Positions 19,869-28,310 of a stretch of DNA of 57,642 nt are shown one piece after another. The notes beneath the pieces are model-generated. The model saw only the letters and a list, made by a program, of their open reading frames with translations, was not told the origin of the DNA and ran no database searches. Made by a program: the position numbers and the translations under genes. This stretch comes from Pleurocapsales cyanobacterium LEGE 06147. Lineage in GTDB: Bacteria; Cyanobacteriota; Cyanobacteriia; Cyanobacteriales; Xenococcaceae. The stretch spans positions 1 to 57,642 of the forward strand of contig JADEWQ010000026.1 of assembly GCA_015207585.1 (NCBI GenBank). The letters are read 5' to 3'. How positions within the stretch are numbered: the first letter of the stretch is position 1; each line of letters begins with the position of its first letter.

Positions 19869-20531
19869 ATGGCGCAAATATCAGCAAAATTGGTTAAAGA
19901 ACTCCGCGAAAAAACTGGTGCGGGGATGATGGACTGCAAAAAGGCACTCGCTGAAAATAATGGCGATATAACTAAAGCCACCGAGTGGCTGCGGCAAAAA
20001 GGGATTGCTTCTGCAGAGAAAAAACAAGGTCGGATAGCGGCAGAAGGATTAATCGACAGTTATATTCACACCGGGGGAAGAATTGGGGTACTCGTCGAAG
20101 TAAACTGTGAAACTGATTTCGTTGCTCGTCGTGAAGAGTTTCATTCTCTAGTACATAATCTTGCCATGCAAATTGCTGCCTGCCCTAACGTCGAATACGT
20201 TAGGGTAGAAGACATACCCCCAGAAGTCGCCCAAAAAGAGAAAGAGATAGAAATGGGTAGGGAAGATTTAGCAGGTAAACCAGACAATATTAAAGAAAAA
20301 ATTGTCCAAGGTCGAATAGATAAAAGACTGAAAGACATTGCCTTGCTGCCTCAACCCTACATACGCGATCAAAGCATCACCGTAGACGAGCTGATTAAAC
20401 AAAGCATCGCTCAATTAGGCGAAAATATTCAAGTGCGTCGTTTTATCCGTTTTGTTTTAGGGGAAGGGATTGAAAAACAAGAAAGTAATTTTGCAGAAGA
20501 AGTAGCTGCTCAGACTGGAAAAAATAATTAG
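19869..20531 (+). CDS. tsf: Translation elongation factor Ts
   Basis: 220 residues, the short EF-Ts form typical of cyanobacteria and chloroplasts. The N-terminal UBA-like domain ([20 protein letters not shown]) is followed by [12 protein letters not shown], the conserved EF-Tu contact region. It exchanges GDP on EF-Tu. 152 bp after rpsB, same strand, and probably co-transcribed. C-terminal sequence [15 protein letters not shown] is normal. Confidence 0.96.
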   Translation: MAQISAKLVKELREKTGAGMMDCKKALAENNGDITKATEWLRQKGIASAEKKQGRIAAEGLIDSYIHTGGRIGVLVEVNCETDFVARREEFHSLVHNLAMQIAACPNVEYVRVEDIPPEVAQKEKEIEMGREDLAGKPDNIKEKIVQGRIDKRLKDIALLPQPYIRDQSITVDELIKQSIAQLGENIQVRRFIRFVLGEGIEKQESNFAEEVAAQTGKNN

Positions 20532-20639
20532 ATCCTTCGGGCAAAAGTAAAAGGTGAGTTAAAATATTAAACCTTGAGCTTTTGCCTTTTTTAGTTTTGC
20601 CTCTAGTTAATGTTCGATTTTATACTTCTGAAGAATTAA

Positions 20640-20950
20640 TGGCGATCTCGCTCAAGCGCGAGGAGTTCGCTCCTTGTAGTCGAGATCGGGCGTATGGGGA
20701 CAAGGACTCGCAGAGCGGCAAAGCTAGCGTGCGTCAAAGATTGACGAAGTCCAAACAGGCAAGGGGCGCGGAGCGACCCCCGCTCCGTCGTCTTACGAGG
20801 GGCTGTCTCTTGAATTCAGTTCAAGAGTGCGGAATGCACCGGGCAGCGGACAGCCGGAACCGAGTTCCGGCTTCCGCCCGGTTTATAAGCCCCGTGGCGG
20901 AGTACCTTCCCGTGGCGGAGTACCTTGGACCTGGCACTGGAGGATGCGAC
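20640..20950. repeat. GC-rich palindromic interspersed element with nested hairpin and tandem duplication
   Basis: Contains CTCTTGAA (20807-20814) with TTCAAGAG (20820-20827). Next is a 54-bp GC-rich block with nested stems (ACCGGGC 20838 with GCCCGGT 20876; AGCCGGAAC 20852 with GTTCCGGCT 20864). It resumes at TTTATAAGCC (20882) and ends in an 18-bp tandem duplication (20891-20908 and 20909-20926, starting CCCGTGGCGG). The flanks match 56080-56132, which lacks the GC-rich block. The open frame across this region is repeat-derived. Confidence 0.7.
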
Positions 20951-21040
20951 AGCACCGCAAAGGTGGGATGGCGCATAAACATAAATAATTTTAGAGACTA
21001 ACATCTTAACATCTAAAACTCAACATCCAAATGGGATAAA

Positions 21041-22015
21041 ATGCCAAGCTCGATTCAACAAATTAAGCAAGATATAGCAAATCTGGAGAAAACTGTAACC
21101 GAAGTTGGTCAGGAACTCCAAAGTTTATACGATCAATACTTGGATCTCTTAAGTCAGTCAGTTCAAAAACAGTTAATACTGGCTAGCTATCAAATTTGTA
21201 CTCAAGTTTATCCCGAGTCATTTCTTCGCTTATCTTTAGATCGACGGCAGAAGCTACAGCGAAACCTTAAAAATTTGGGTAAAGATTTTAAGGTTACTTT
21301 TTGGAATAATTTGGAAAAGAGCGAGCAAGTAGAAGAACGGCAGAATGGTGATATTTTGGAAGAAATGCTCAAAAATTTACCTCTCGTTCCCGAGCAAGCA
21401 GAAGAACAGGAAGATTTATTAAAAGAAAAATTACCAATTGAAGCATCAGAAATACTCGAACAGTCACAAAAGTTAGAAGAACCAACGAAAATCTTTAACG
21501 ATACAGATGAGCTTGACTCCGAAACGAGTGAATTAAAACAACAAGAAAATATTAATTTGCCCAATCCAGAATATTTAATTTTGTGGCAACAAAAAGTAGA
21601 ACGAATAATTAAAAAAACTTTAGACTATACTTCTAAAGAAGCTAATAAATGTCTACAAGAAGTTAATATTATCCCCAGTCATTTACCTACAAAAATTATA
21701 GATGTGGCACTTCAAGCAGAAGAAGCCAGTTCTGGAGGTAATAAATTTAATCAATTGGCTAATATTTTAAATTTGGTAATAGAAACAGAGAAAAAACAAA
21801 AAGCTAAACCAACCAGTGTTACCCCAATTAGTTTATTACGTTTGCGCTTATCGGAAATTGAATTTGCCGATCCGGTTTTGAGTAATCAGCGTTATCAAAT
21901 TCGAGATCTGCTTAAAAAAATAGATAAAATGCGACAACGATATCAAACAAAGAAAAGAGAGTACGCTATTGCTGAAGCAGAAGCTGCTTGGCGTTCTAGT
22001 TGGTATGAAGACTAA
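21041..22015 (+). CDS. Conserved hypothetical coiled-coil protein upstream of recG
   Basis: 324 residues, not recognised as a named family. Predicted mostly helical: an N-terminal coiled coil (about 1-40, QQIKQDIANLEKTVTEVGQE), a middle Glu/Leu-rich stretch (about 100-180) likely disordered, and a C-terminal basic coiled coil (KKIDKMRQRYQTKKREYAIAEAEAAWRSSWYED). No signal peptide or membrane segment, so cytoplasmic. Proteins of this kind sit between tsf and recG in many cyanobacteria, from memory. It has intact length and codon use like its neighbours. Function unknown. Confidence 0.75.
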   Translation: MPSSIQQIKQDIANLEKTVTEVGQELQSLYDQYLDLLSQSVQKQLILASYQICTQVYPESFLRLSLDRRQKLQRNLKNLGKDFKVTFWNNLEKSEQVEERQNGDILEEMLKNLPLVPEQAEEQEDLLKEKLPIEASEILEQSQKLEEPTKIFNDTDELDSETSELKQQENINLPNPEYLILWQQKVERIIKKTLDYTSKEANKCLQEVNIIPSHLPTKIIDVALQAEEASSGGNKFNQLANILNLVIETEKKQKAKPTSVTPISLLRLRLSEIEFADPVLSNQRYQIRDLLKKIDKMRQRYQTKKREYAIAEAEAAWRSSWYED

Positions 22016-22095
22016 AGAATAAACTTCTTACAGAAATCGGGAACAGGGGGCAATGGATAATTGATAATGGATAATTAATAATTATCAATTCTCAA

Positions 22096-22182
22096 GTCAG
22101 CGGTACACTGGAATCGAATTCCAGTGTGGGGCTCACAAGCTGCGGAGGTCTCCTCTGCAGACGGTCCCTTGCCTGCGCTGAC
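22096..22182. repeat. Palindromic interspersed element upstream of recG
   Basis: Outer arms GTCAGCG (22096-22102) and CGCTGAC (22176-22182). Inside them, ACACTGGAAT and ATTCCAGTGT (22105-22127) pair around a 3-nt loop, and CTGCGGAGG...CTGCAG forms a further imperfect stem. The inner stem resembles the one at 33918-33934. Flanking TAATGGATAATT tandem runs are low complexity. Confidence 0.65.
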
Positions 22183-22230
22183 CCCCAGCACTGGGTTGTC
22201 AATTATCAATTTTAAAGCATATTAAGGGAA

Positions 22231-24693
22231 ATGACGGATGAAACACTAGATTGGATAAAGTTGCAAAAGGCACTGGTAATAGAAGCCGAACATGGCTTTA
22301 CCAATCTCATGGGGAGGCAATATCGCTTTAGTGATTTTCTCTGTCTTAGCTTGGGTAAACCGCCTACAGATATACCATTCTCCGAACGTCGTCGTTGGCG
22401 GGAATTGGCAGCTAAATTCTCTTCTTATGGAGAACTAAACCTCAATCAGAGGCAGCACTTGGTTGCCGATACTCGTCGTTTTCTACATCAGCAACAACTA
22501 GCTATTACTGCACCAACCTCACTGCCTCAGCCAAAGTTACCCCCCACTACGCCGCTAACTTCTTCTCCTTCTCAAAGTCTATTCGGTCGTCCTATCCTAT
22601 TAGAGCAATCCCTCGGTCAGATCGTAGATATTGGGCGTAAAAGTTCGTATTTAGAACGTTTGGGATTATATACAGTCAACGATTTATTATTTTATTATCC
22701 TCGCGATCACCTCAATTATGCTCGTCAGGTTAATATTGCCCATCTAGTAGCAGGAGAAACGGTTACTCTCATCGGTACGATTAAGAGTTGTAAATGCTTT
22801 AGCAGTCCCAAAAATAAGAAACTGACTATCTTTGAATTAGTTTTGCGCGATTCTACCGGACAAATCAAGCTCAATCATTTTTTTACAGGAAATCGCTACA
22901 GCAATCGTGGCTGGCAAGAAAAATATAAGCGTCAATATCCCGTCGGTTCTTTAGTAGCTGCTTCTGGATTGGTTAAACAAAATAAGTATGGCTTAACTCT
23001 AGAAAAACCAGAAATAGAAGTTTTAGATAGCCCGGGAGCAAGTATAGAGTCAATCAAAGTGGGGCGGATACTGCCAGTATATACTTTAAGCGAGGGAGTG
23101 CCCGCCGATGTAGTCAGAAAAGCAGTTATCGCTGTCTTAGCAGCTGCAGAACAACTTAAAGACCCTTTACCAGCTAGTTTGCGCAGACAGTACGGTTTAG
23201 TTAGGTTAAAAGAAGCGATCGCTAACATTCATTTTCCTGCTGACGAAGATAAGCTTTCTCATGCTAGACGCAGACTAGTCTTCGATGAATTTTTCTATCT
23301 TCAGTTAGGATTTTTGCAACGCCGACAACAACTGCGCCAAACCCAACAAAGTGCTAGTTTTGCCCCTAGAGGACAACTGATAGAACAATTTCAGCAATTA
23401 TTACCTTTTCAACTGACTAACGCTCAGCAGCGCGTAATTAATGACATTCTCCGAGACTTACAATCCTCTACCCCCATGAATCGCCTGATCCAAGGGGATG
23501 TAGGTTCGGGCAAAACAGTAGTAGCTGTACTGGCTATTCTTGCTGCCATTCAATCTGGTTATCAAGCAGCATTAATGGCACCGACAGAGGTACTGGCAGA
23601 ACAGCACTATCGAAAGTTAGTCAGTTGGTTTAATCTGTTACATCTGCCTGTAGAATTACTGACTGGTTCGACCAAGATTTCTAAACGGCGGGAGATCCAC
23701 GCCCAATTAGAAACAGGCGAATTACCCTTATTAGTGGGAACTCATGCCTTAATTCAAGACCCCGTGAATTTTCAAAGATTGGGTTTAGTTGTTATTGACG
23801 AACAACACCGTTTTGGCGTGCAACAGAGAGCGCGCTTGCTTGCCAAAGGACAATCTCCTCATGTCCTGACGATGACGGCTACCCCCATTCCCCGTACCCT
23901 CGCCCTTACCTTACACGGAGATTTAGATGTTAGTCAAATCGATGAGTTACCCCCAGGCAGACAAGCAATCGAAACCAAGGTTGTCACTAGTAAACAACGC
24001 CCTCAAGTTTACGAGCTCATTCGTCGCGAAATCGCTCAAGGAAGACAGACTTATATTATCTTTCCCTTGATTGAAGAATCAGAAAAACTGGATGTCCGCG
24101 CCGCCGTTGAAGAACATAAACGACTCTCAGAAGTAATTTTTCCAGAGTTCCAGATAGGATTGCTTCACGGTCGCATGAATTCAATTGAAAAAGACACGGC
24201 GTTGAATGCTTTTCGCGGCAATAAAACTCAAATAATTGTATCCACGACAGTGATTGAAGTAGGGGTAGACGTACCTAATGCGACGGTCATGTTAATTGAA
24301 AATTCGGAACGTTTTGGTTTATCCCAACTACATCAACTCAGAGGTCGTGTCGGTCGTGGCAGCTACAAATCTTATTGTTTTCTGATGAGTAGCAGTAAAA
24401 ATCTAGATGCCAAACAACGCCTGAGGGTATTAGAACAGTCTCAAGATGGTTTTTTTATCTCCGAAATGGACATGCGCTTTCGCGGCCCGGGAGAGGTTTT
24501 GGGAACTCGGCAGTCTGGATTGCCGGATTTTGCCTTGGCTAGTTTAGTAGAAGACCAAGAAGTATTAAATTTAGCCAGAGAAGCAGCAGAAAAAATTATC
24601 TTAGCCGATGCTACTCTTCAAAGTATGCCTTCTCTAAAAAAAGAATTACACGCGCGTTATCAAAAGATGTTGGGAGGCGATATTTTAACTTGA
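22231..24693 (+). CDS. recG: ATP-dependent DNA helicase RecG
   Basis: 820 residues, full length with the N-terminal extension usual in cyanobacteria. A wedge (OB) domain at about 180-280 is followed by the helicase core: GDVGSGKT (Walker A, about 424), DEQHRFG (motif II), TMTATPIPRTLAL (motif III), and VIEVGVDVPNATVM with QLRGRVGRG (motifs V-VI). It remodels stalled replication forks and Holliday junctions. Follows rpsB-tsf and a coiled-coil gene in the order known from other cyanobacteria. Confidence 0.95.
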   Translation: MTDETLDWIKLQKALVIEAEHGFTNLMGRQYRFSDFLCLSLGKPPTDIPFSERRRWRELAAKFSSYGELNLNQRQHLVADTRRFLHQQQLAITAPTSLPQPKLPPTTPLTSSPSQSLFGRPILLEQSLGQIVDIGRKSSYLERLGLYTVNDLLFYYPRDHLNYARQVNIAHLVAGETVTLIGTIKSCKCFSSPKNKKLTIFELVLRDSTGQIKLNHFFTGNRYSNRGWQEKYKRQYPVGSLVAASGLVKQNKYGLTLEKPEIEVLDSPGASIESIKVGRILPVYTLSEGVPADVVRKAVIAVLAAAEQLKDPLPASLRRQYGLVRLKEAIANIHFPADEDKLSHARRRLVFDEFFYLQLGFLQRRQQLRQTQQSASFAPRGQLIEQFQQLLPFQLTNAQQRVINDILRDLQSSTPMNRLIQGDVGSGKTVVAVLAILAAIQSGYQAALMAPTEVLAEQHYRKLVSWFNLLHLPVELLTGSTKISKRREIHAQLETGELPLLVGTHALIQDPVNFQRLGLVVIDEQHRFGVQQRARLLAKGQSPHVLTMTATPIPRTLALTLHGDLDVSQIDELPPGRQAIETKVVTSKQRPQVYELIRREIAQGRQTYIIFPLIEESEKLDVRAAVEEHKRLSEVIFPEFQIGLLHGRMNSIEKDTALNAFRGNKTQIIVSTTVIEVGVDVPNATVMLIENSERFGLSQLHQLRGRVGRGSYKSYCFLMSSSKNLDAKQRLRVLEQSQDGFFISEMDMRFRGPGEVLGTRQSGLPDFALASLVEDQEVLNLAREAAEKIILADATLQSMPSLKKELHARYQKMLGGDILT

Positions 24694-24710
24694 GCAATAT
24701 TGGTATCTTT

Positions 24711-25088
24711 ATGCTCACTGACCGGGCGACTTTTTACGCAAACCCTTTTTTTATTCAAAAGCTCCAGCGTCAAATTGCAGCACTGAAAAGGGAACAAGAT
24801 GCGGGGGCTTGGGAGTAAATTACTGCTACACTCGAAGGACTCGAAGGCTTGCAACTGATTTATGAGGAAATGCAGACGAGTTTGGAGGTAACCGAGGTCG
24901 TTGGGGAGGAGCTTCTCTAGCAGAATCAGCGAGTCACCGCAGGTTATCGCAAATAATACGACCTGTTTCACTCTTCGCCGATCGCCTACTTGGTCACCGA
25001 TGCCAATGGGCTATAGAACAAGCTGGCTCAACCGACCGAGTGGATTAAGATGGTGGCTCAATTGGCTGGACGGAGGAGAGAGTTTTGA
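24711..25088 (+). pseudogene. Decayed PAS-domain sensor fragment with four in-frame stops
   Basis: One frame from ATG 24711 reads FIQKLQRQIAALKREQ..., EGLEGLQLIYEEMQTSL, QNQRVTAGY and YDLFHSSPIAYLVTDANG: a coiled coil then the start of a PAS domain, typical of sensor kinases and regulators. It is interrupted by TAA 24816, TAG 24918, TAA 24954 and TAG 25014, with no frameshift, and ends at TGA 25086. At least two stops (24816 and 24918) look like C-to-T changes of Gln codons. It is non-functional by inspection. Confidence 0.75.
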
Positions 25089-25168
25089 GTTCTCAGTTTT
25101 GAGTTCTGAATTAAGGTCTGTTCAACTCAAAATTCAAAACTTTTTATTGTTATTGAGGAGAGTCAGGT

Positions 25169-25321
25169 ATGACGACCGCATCTGAAACCTCAAATACCTT
25201 GCCTGAAACAATTTTTGCGGGGGGTGGTGCGATGAGAGCCTTGATGCGAGCACACAACTGGTCGCCAACTCCATTGGGTTCAGTTGAGAACTGGGCACAG
25301 AGTGGAAGACATATACTATAG
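25169..25321 (+). pseudogene. N-terminal stub of a GAF/PAS hybrid histidine kinase
   Basis: From ATG 25169 (ribosome site GAGGAGAG) the frame reads MTTASETSNTLPETIFAGGG, then MRALMRAHNWSPTPLGSVENWAQS before a TAG at 25319. The motif W-S-x-T-P-L-G-x-V-E-x-W-x-Q-S is the familiar N-terminal signature of large PAS/GAF hybrid sensor kinases, normally followed by hundreds of residues. Here the reading frame ends after 50 codons. Probably the remains of the operon partner of the PAS fragment upstream. Confidence 0.65.
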
Positions 25322-25481
25322 AAATTGACATCGATCTCTAAGGTTAAAATTTTATTGCGTAGCAAGATTAGCAACCAGATGAAAATATAAACTCAGTGAA
25401 AGAACTGCGCTTTTTGGGCGAAAACTTGCTTCCTTTACCCAGCGCATTCAAGAAAGATTAGTTATTTAAGAAAACAAATTT

Positions 25482-26075
25482 ATGGCTTACTACTGGTTTA
25501 AAGCATTTCATCTCATTGGCGTGGTGGTTTGGTTCGCAGGATTATTCTATTTAGTACGTTTGTTTGTTTATCATGCCGAAGCCGCTCAAGAACCAGAACC
25601 AGCGCAAACGATTTTAAAAAAACAATACGAATTAATGGAAAAACGCCTCTACAATATCATTACCACGCCTGGGATGATTTTAACAGTGGCAATGGCAATC
25701 GGCTTAATTTCCACCGAACCGGAAATTCTCAAATCTGGTTGGCTGCATATTAAACTGGCTTTTGTGCTCCTTCTTATTGGCTATCATCATTTCTGCAAAC
25801 GGATAATGAAGCAATTAGCCAAAGGTGAATGTAAGTGGACGGGACAGCAGTTTAGAGCCTTAAATGAAGCTCCCACCGTTTTGTTAGTGGTAATTGTTCT
25901 ATTGGCAGTATTTAAAAATAATCTTCCTTTAGACTTGACAACTTGGCTGATTGTTGCTCTAGTTATTGCTATGGCAGCCAGCATTCAACTCTATGCCAAA
26001 AAACGCAAGCAAAACAAAGAAAAGCAACTACAAACAAACCAGGAACCAGAATTAGCTTCAACTTCAGTTGAATAA
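25482..26075 (+). CDS. hemJ: Protoporphyrinogen IX oxidase HemJ
   Basis: 197 residues, the usual length, with four membrane helices. Conserved HemJ residues are visible: His10 in FKAFHLIGVVVWFAGLFYL, the Arg in MEKRLYNIITTPGM, Trp-Leu-His in GWLHIKLAF, and YHHFCKRIMKQL. HemJ is the oxidase that turns protoporphyrinogen IX into protoporphyrin IX, the substrate of Mg chelatase and ferrochelatase. The C-terminal tail is hydrophilic and Lys/Gln-rich. A stand-alone gene, closed by a strong hairpin. Call firm. Confidence 0.93.
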   Translation: MAYYWFKAFHLIGVVVWFAGLFYLVRLFVYHAEAAQEPEPAQTILKKQYELMEKRLYNIITTPGMILTVAMAIGLISTEPEILKSGWLHIKLAFVLLLIGYHHFCKRIMKQLAKGECKWTGQQFRALNEAPTVLLVVIVLLAVFKNNLPLDLTTWLIVALVIAMAASIQLYAKKRKQNKEKQLQTNQEPELASTSVE

Positions 26076-26094
26076 GTTTTAACAGTATTCGGTT

Positions 26095-26138
26095 ACCAGC
26101 GATCGGCTATTATTTTTTACCTTTTACCGATCGCTGGT
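26095..26138 (+). terminator. Strong hairpin after hemJ
   Basis: ACCAGCGATCGG (26095-26106) pairs with CCGATCGCTGGT (26127-26138), a 12-bp stem with a T-rich loop. No U-run follows. Confidence 0.5.
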
Positions 26139-26628
26139 GACTGTTCGCTGTATAGATGACGCTCAAATATTCGCGACAAATGGGGCATCGCTTCTTTCCC
26201 TATTTCCTGTACTCTGTCCCCTATTCCCTGTTCCCTTTCTATAAATGGGGATGAGGCAAGCAAATTAGTATTTTGAAGGTACGCGCTGCATCGTACAATA
26301 TAAAACATAATGCAAAAGCGTTGATACAGACGTTATTGCAAGCCATCGACTCTCTTAATTACTTTGGCTAGAGAGATCGAGTCGCTTCCTTAGATAATTC
26401 GTCAAAAAACCGCTCTTAATCCCTTGGACTGTCAGGAACAACCGAGTAACTGATTTTCTCAGTTTATTGAGCCGAGATCGCCATGATGGTTACGAAGCTC
26501 CCAAAATATCCAAACATAAAAATATATCAACACTTTGAAAGCGATCGCCTCCTGTCAGATCTGGTCAGTAACTTTCAATCGCTCGCTTGGGGTTGGCATT
26601 ATAGCTGCTTCTTGAGGTTTTGGTTGGC
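26139..26628. other. Intergenic region upstream of the P450 gene
   Basis: About 490 bp with low-complexity CCCTATTC/CCCTGTTC-type repeats (about 26195-26240). I see no gene or clear RNA in it. Confidence 0.4.
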
Positions 26629-27978
26629 ATGAAATTACCTATTGGTCTTCAGACACCGTCTTTGCTGCAAACGCTTCATTTGATCGCCCAGCCTACCGAA
26701 TTTCTGGCTAACTGTTTCCATCGCTATGGAGACACTTTCACCTTACGGGCACTTGGCTTAAATTCTTCGCCAGTGGTTTTTTTTAGCAGCCCCCAGGCAA
26801 TACAAGATCTCTTTACTTTGCCTGCAGAGAAATTTGACTTTGCTAAAGCGACTCACGTATTCCAACCGTTGATGGGGAACCATTCTGTGATTTTACAGCA
26901 AGGGCGATCGCACCAGCGTCAGCGACAGTTATTATTACCTCCCTTTCATGGCACTCGTCTGAAGGCATATGGTCAACTTATTTGCCAGATTACTGAGGAA
27001 GTAATAGCACATTGGAAACCAAATACAACTATTTCAATTCATCACTACATGCCGGATATTACCCTGCAAATCATCTTGCGAGTTGTATTTGGGATCGAGC
27101 CTGGAGAACGTTACCGAAGGCTAAAAGAACTGCTCAGTTCACTAATGGAAGATATAACGACTCCCTGGTACTCTAGCCTGTTTTTCTTCCCTCCCCTACA
27201 GATAGATTTAGGTGCCTGGAGTCCGTGGGGACATTTTCTGCGTCGCAGACAGAAAATTGATGACCTAATCTATGCCGAGATTAAGCAAAGACGGGTTGAA
27301 GCTGACGATTCTCGCCAAGATATCCTCACTATGCTAATGTCGGCTCGCGACGAAAACGGACAGCCGATGACAGACATTGAATTGCGCGATCAGTTAGTCT
27401 CATTGCTGCTACTAGGCTACGAAACTACAGCTGCTGCCTTAACGTGGGCTTTTTATTTGATTCACTCCTCACCAGAGGTACTTGAAAAATTGCTACAGGA
27501 ACTAGATAAGCTAAATGGAGTGCTAGTTCCAGAAGTAATTGCTCGGCTACCCTACCTCGGTGCAGTTTGCTCTGAAACGCTGCGAATTTATCCAATTGGA
27601 TTGATTTGTGTACCTAGAATGGTCAAGAATGAGCCGTTGCAGGTGGGGAACTACAAGTTTGATGTGGGGACAATCTTAGTTCCCTGTATTTACTTAGCCC
27701 ATCGGCAAAAACAAGTTTACCCAGAACCAGAACAATTTAAGCCAGAACGTTTTTTGGAAAACAAATTTTCGCCCTATGAGTATTTTCCTTTTGGTGGCGG
27801 CAGTCGCGGCTGCACAGGGGCAACGTTTTCTATGTATGAAATGAAATTAGTGCTAGCTACGATTCTTTCGCGCTTTCGGCTGTCACTGGCAAATAAGAAA
27901 CCCGTTCGACCAGTGCGTCGTGGAATTACCATTGTTCCTTCAGGCAACGTTCCAATGGTAGTTACCAACAAGTTCTAG
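26629..27978 (+). CDS. Cytochrome P450 (CYP110-like)
   Basis: 449 residues from ATG 26629 (a TTG three codons earlier is in frame). Haem-thiolate loop FPFGGGSRGCTGATFSMYEMK with the axial Cys at about 397, I-helix oxygen-activation motif LLGYETTAAALTW, and K-helix ExxR (SETLRIYP) are intact. The N-terminus (MKLPIGLQTPSLLQTLHLIA) without a membrane anchor fits cyanobacterial CYP110-type soluble P450s, some of which oxidise fatty acids or terpenes. No terpene synthase or ferredoxin gene is adjacent, so the substrate is unknown. Confidence 0.92.
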   Translation: MKLPIGLQTPSLLQTLHLIAQPTEFLANCFHRYGDTFTLRALGLNSSPVVFFSSPQAIQDLFTLPAEKFDFAKATHVFQPLMGNHSVILQQGRSHQRQRQLLLPPFHGTRLKAYGQLICQITEEVIAHWKPNTTISIHHYMPDITLQIILRVVFGIEPGERYRRLKELLSSLMEDITTPWYSSLFFFPPLQIDLGAWSPWGHFLRRRQKIDDLIYAEIKQRRVEADDSRQDILTMLMSARDENGQPMTDIELRDQLVSLLLLGYETTAAALTWAFYLIHSSPEVLEKLLQELDKLNGVLVPEVIARLPYLGAVCSETLRIYPIGLICVPRMVKNEPLQVGNYKFDVGTILVPCIYLAHRQKQVYPEPEQFKPERFLENKFSPYEYFPFGGGSRGCTGATFSMYEMKLVLATILSRFRLSLANKKPVRPVRRGITIVPSGNVPMVVTNKF

Positions 27979-28089
27979 GGGTTTATAGTTACTAATTTTG
28001 TAGATAAACATCTACTCAAGCTTTATAAGGTTTAAATCCTTAATGGCTAACTACGAGCCTCTCTATCCAGTTTTCTCTAATTAATAAAT

Positions 28090-28212
28090 AAGACCAATTC
28101 TCAAAAGTAACAAGAGACTTCGTAGAGGTTTAGAGGTCAGGATAGACAACCTATCTAGCATTTTGAGCTACTGTTTCTTTGAGCTAGCTATTTTTGAGAA
28201 ACAGTATTAGAT
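28090..28212. mobile_element. Candidate MITE-like element
   Basis: The left end (28090-28128) shares a 23-nt identical block with 3841-3863. The right end, read in reverse (28212 to about 28188), gives AATACTGTTTCTCAAAAATA, which resembles the left end AAGACCAATTCTCAAAAGTA (14 of 20). About 120 bp without coding potential, between the P450 gene and the pntB terminator. AT-rich flanks (ATA/TTA) could be target duplications. Confidence 0.45.
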
Positions 28213-28232
28213 CGAGTTCGCTTAAATATTTG

Positions 28233-28281
28233 ACAAAAAAATGGCTTGCTTGGAGAGTTATAAAACCCTTTCAAACAAGCC
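28233..28281 (-). terminator. Rho-independent terminator of pntB
   Basis: On the minus strand GGCTTGTTTG pairs with CAAGCAAGCC (one G-U pair) around an 18-nt loop, followed by ATTTTTTTG. Ends about 30 bp after the pntB stop. Confidence 0.75.
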
Positions 28282-28310
28282 TAAATTTTAACTATATACT
28301 TCGACTTGAC

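Noticed and set aside
20582-21001. Open frame of 139 codons after tsf
   Set aside because: It runs through a palindromic repeat with tandem duplication; composition is repeat-like and no domain is visible.
26117-26308. 63-codon minus-strand frame after hemJ
   Set aside because: Its middle is translated low-complexity CCCTATTC-type repeat; no homology recognised.
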